Assembly: GCA_000154345.1 (NCBI GenBank)
Contig: DS480348.1
Coordinates: 248,001-312,000, forward strand
Direction: 5' to 3'
Source of the DNA: [Clostridium] leptum DSM 753
GTDB lineage: Bacteria > Bacillota > Clostridia > Oscillospirales > Acutalibacteraceae
DNA length: 64,000 nucleotides
How positions within the stretch are numbered: position 1 is the first letter of the stretch; every line of letters starts with the position of its first letter. Positions 62,224-64,000 of this stretch are shown here, one piece after another. The position numbers and the translations under genes are program-made. The notes under the pieces were generated by a model that saw only the letters and a list, made by a program, of their open reading frames with translations, ran no database searches and had not been told where the DNA came from.

Positions 62224-62252
62224 TTGACAAATGGGTTGTTCGGTGGGATAAT
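62224..62252 (+). promoter_or_regulatory. Promoter of valS
   Basis: TTGACA (62224-62229), 17-bp spacer, GATAAT (62247-62252), 44 bp before the start codon. This short leader leaves no room for a T-box. Confidence 0.82.
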
Positions 62253-62295
62253 ATAAAGGTTAACGACGCTAATTGATGAAAGGAAGGAACGATAG

Positions 62296-64000
62296 ATGAG
62301 CAAGGAGCTTGCGAAAGCGTACGAGCCCCGAGAGGTTGAGGATCGGATTTATGACTTTTGGCTGCAAGGTGGCTACTTTCATGCGGAGGTAGATCCGGAG
62401 AAAAAGCCCTACACCATCGTGATTCCCCCTCCGAATATTACGGGACAGCTCCATATGGGACATGCCTTAGATGAAACGATTCAGGATATTTTGATCCGCT
62501 TCAAGCGGATGCAGGGCTATTCCGCCCTTTGGCTGCCGGGCACTGACCACGCCTCCATCGCTACGGAAGCGAAAATCGTGGAAGCTATGAAAAAAGAGGG
62601 CCTGACCAAGGAGGATGTGGGCCGTGAGGGCTTTTTGGAAAGAGCCTGGGACTGGAAGGCGAAATTCGGCGGCAGAATTGTGGAACAGCTGAAAAAGCTG
62701 GGCTCCTCCTGTGACTGGGAGCGGGAACGGTTTACTTTGGACGAGGGCTGCAGCGAGGCGGTTAAGGAAGTGTTTGTGCGCTTATACGAAAAAGGCCTGA
62801 TTTACCGTGGAGAGCGGATCATTAATTGGTGCCCTCACTGCAAAACCTCCATTTCCGACGCGGAGGTGGAGTTTGACGAGCATGACGGCAATTTCTGGCA
62901 CCTGCGCTATCCTCTGACCGACGGAACCGGCGAGCTGCGCCTGGCCACCACCCGCCCGGAGACTCTGCTGGGCGATACCGCGGTAGCGGTGCATCCGGAT
63001 GACGAGCGCTACAAGGCGTATGTGGGCAAAACCGTGACTCTGCCCCTGGTGGGACGGGAGATTCCCGTGGTTGCCGACGAATACGTGGAAATGGACTTCG
63101 GAACCGGCGTGGTAAAGATCACCCCTGCCCATGACCCCAACGACTTTGAAGTGGGCCTGCGGCATAACCTGCCTGTAATCAATGTGATGGACGAAGGCGC
63201 CGTAATTAATGAAAACGGCGGCAAATACCAGGGAATGACCAGGGAAGAGGCCAGAAAGGCCATCGTCAAGGATTTGGACGAGGGCGGCTACCTGGTGAAG
63301 GTTGAGCCGATCAAGCATAACGTCGGCTCCTGCTACCGCTGCGGCACCGTGGTAGAGCCCCGGGTCAGCAAGCAGTGGTTTGTGAAAATGGAGCCCTTGG
63401 CCAAGCCCGCCATCGACGTGGTGCGGGAAGGAAAGATCCGCCTGATTCCGGAGCGGATGGAAAAGATTTATTACAACTGGATGGAAAATATTAAGGACTG
63501 GTGCATTTCCCGCCAGCTCTGGTGGGGCCACCGGATTCCCGCCTGGTACTGCGAGGACTGCGGCGAAACCATCGTGGCAAAGGAAACGCCGGAGAAGTGT
63601 CCCAAGTGCGGCGGCAGCCATCTCCATCAGGACGAGGATACCCTGGATACCTGGTTCTCCTCTGCCTTGTGGCCTTTCTCTACCCTAGGCTGGCCGGAAA
63701 AGACCCCGGAGCTTTCCTATTTCTATCCGACCGACACCCTGGTGACAGGCTATGATATTATTTTCTTCTGGGTAGCCCGCATGATTTTCTCCGGCCTGGA
63801 GCACATGGGGGATATCCCCTTTAAAACGGTGTTCTTCCACGGGCTGGTGAGGGATGCCCAGGGCCGGAAGATGAGCAAATCCCTGGGCAACGGCATCGAT
63901 CCCATCGAGGTCATCGAGAAGTACGGCGCGGATGCCCTCCGGTTTACCCTGGTGACTGGAAACAGCCCCGGAAACGATATGCGCTTTACCGAGGAGAAGC
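62296..64000 (+). CDS. valS: Valyl-tRNA synthetase (5' part; runs off the window)
   Basis: 568 codons are visible. ATG 62296 has SD aaaggaagg. Class I motifs: HMGH in QLHMGHALDET (HIGH signature), and KMSKSLGNGIDP near the end (KMSKS). Between them sit the editing domain (TTRPETLLGDTAVAVHP) and a CxxC pair (WYCEDCGE...CPKCGG). The enzyme charges tRNA-Val and rejects threonine. The C-terminal anticodon-binding and coiled-coil parts lie beyond the window. Confidence 0.97.
   Translation, partial: MSKELAKAYEPREVEDRIYDFWLQGGYFHAEVDPEKKPYTIVIPPPNITGQLHMGHALDETIQDILIRFKRMQGYSALWLPGTDHASIATEAKIVEAMKKEGLTKEDVGREGFLERAWDWKAKFGGRIVEQLKKLGSSCDWERERFTLDEGCSEAVKEVFVRLYEKGLIYRGERIINWCPHCKTSISDAEVEFDEHDGNFWHLRYPLTDGTGELRLATTRPETLLGDTAVAVHPDDERYKAYVGKTVTLPLVGREIPVVADEYVEMDFGTGVVKITPAHDPNDFEVGLRHNLPVINVMDEGAVINENGGKYQGMTREEARKAIVKDLDEGGYLVKVEPIKHNVGSCYRCGTVVEPRVSKQWFVKMEPLAKPAIDVVREGKIRLIPERMEKIYYNWMENIKDWCISRQLWWGHRIPAWYCEDCGETIVAKETPEKCPKCGGSHLHQDEDTLDTWFSSALWPFSTLGWPEKTPELSYFYPTDTLVTGYDIIFFWVARMIFSGLEHMGDIPFKTVFFHGLVRDAQGRKMSKSLGNGIDPIEVIEKYGADALRFTLVTGNSPGNDMRFTEEK

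Noticed and set aside
61883..62295. T-box upstream of valS
   Set aside because: The T-box core sequence was not found, and the promoter at 62224-62252 leaves only a 40-nt leader.

Overview
The window is a chromosome segment of a spore-forming, strictly anaerobic gut-type Firmicute, most likely an Oscillospiraceae/Ruminococcaceae relative. This is inferred from spoVAC/spoVAD, pyruvate:ferredoxin oxidoreductase, a 2-hydroxyacyl-CoA dehydratase activase pair, Firmicute-type GalT, LCP and YfhO proteins, strong Gram-positive Shine-Dalgarno (SD) sites, many intrinsic terminators, and occasional TTG/GTG starts. I see no rRNA, tRNA, CRISPR array, insertion sequence or prophage. Both edges cut genes: an EAL phosphodiesterase on the left and valS on the right.

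Layout. 1-8.8 kb: EAL domain 3' end, a YfhO membrane protein, a Trk/Ktr potassium system (two TrkA-like subunits facing TrkH), the queuosine-precursor transporter QueT behind a probable preQ1 riboswitch, a small conserved protein and an orphan ABC ATPase. 9-13.5 kb: phosphohexomutase, an iron-type alcohol dehydrogenase with two Rex-box-like palindromes at its promoter, exonuclease III and a small membrane protein. 14-18.8 kb: a four-gene gliding-type ABC-2 operon (ATPase, permease, GldG-like, DUF4340). 19-29.3 kb: a second YfhO, a YfbR-type HD nucleotidase, an LCP protein, a zinc-ribbon lipoprotein plus Smr protein, and a cluster of unknown protein, CPBP protease and DUF308.

29.9-33.7 kb holds the most striking item: a FokI-family type IIS restriction-modification operon. 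A tandem two-domain adenine methyltransferase overlaps a restriction enzyme with the full FokI catalytic set (D459, D476, K478). Its promoter region carries three GGATG sequences within 35 bp; GGATG is the FokI target, so methylation-sensitive autoregulation is possible.

33.8-45.5 kb: a CBS/CorC protein, highly expressed-looking nifJ, spoVAC-spoVAD without spoVAE, a two-component system with a membrane-anchored accessory protein, a structured intergenic element and a C39-like peptidase. 45.7-52.6 kb: a MarR repressor divergent from the split activase/dehydratase pair, a perfect 25-bp inverted repeat, and a DUF1846 protein. 52.8-62 kb: a cupin, a four-gene minus-strand operon (beta-helix acyl/nucleotidyltransferase, galT, pyridoxal kinase, HAD phosphatase), a 2-hydroxyacid dehydrogenase, a pterin-dependent methyltransferase, two tiny tandem ribbon-helix-helix-like genes, and galK. 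valS begins at 62296 behind a near-consensus promoter.

The metabolic genes fit together as anaerobic carbon metabolism: PFOR makes reduced ferredoxin, which the activase family commonly needs; the alcohol dehydrogenase disposes of NAD(P)H under likely Rex control; galK, galT and the phosphohexomutase form Leloir-type galactose use. galE is not in the window.
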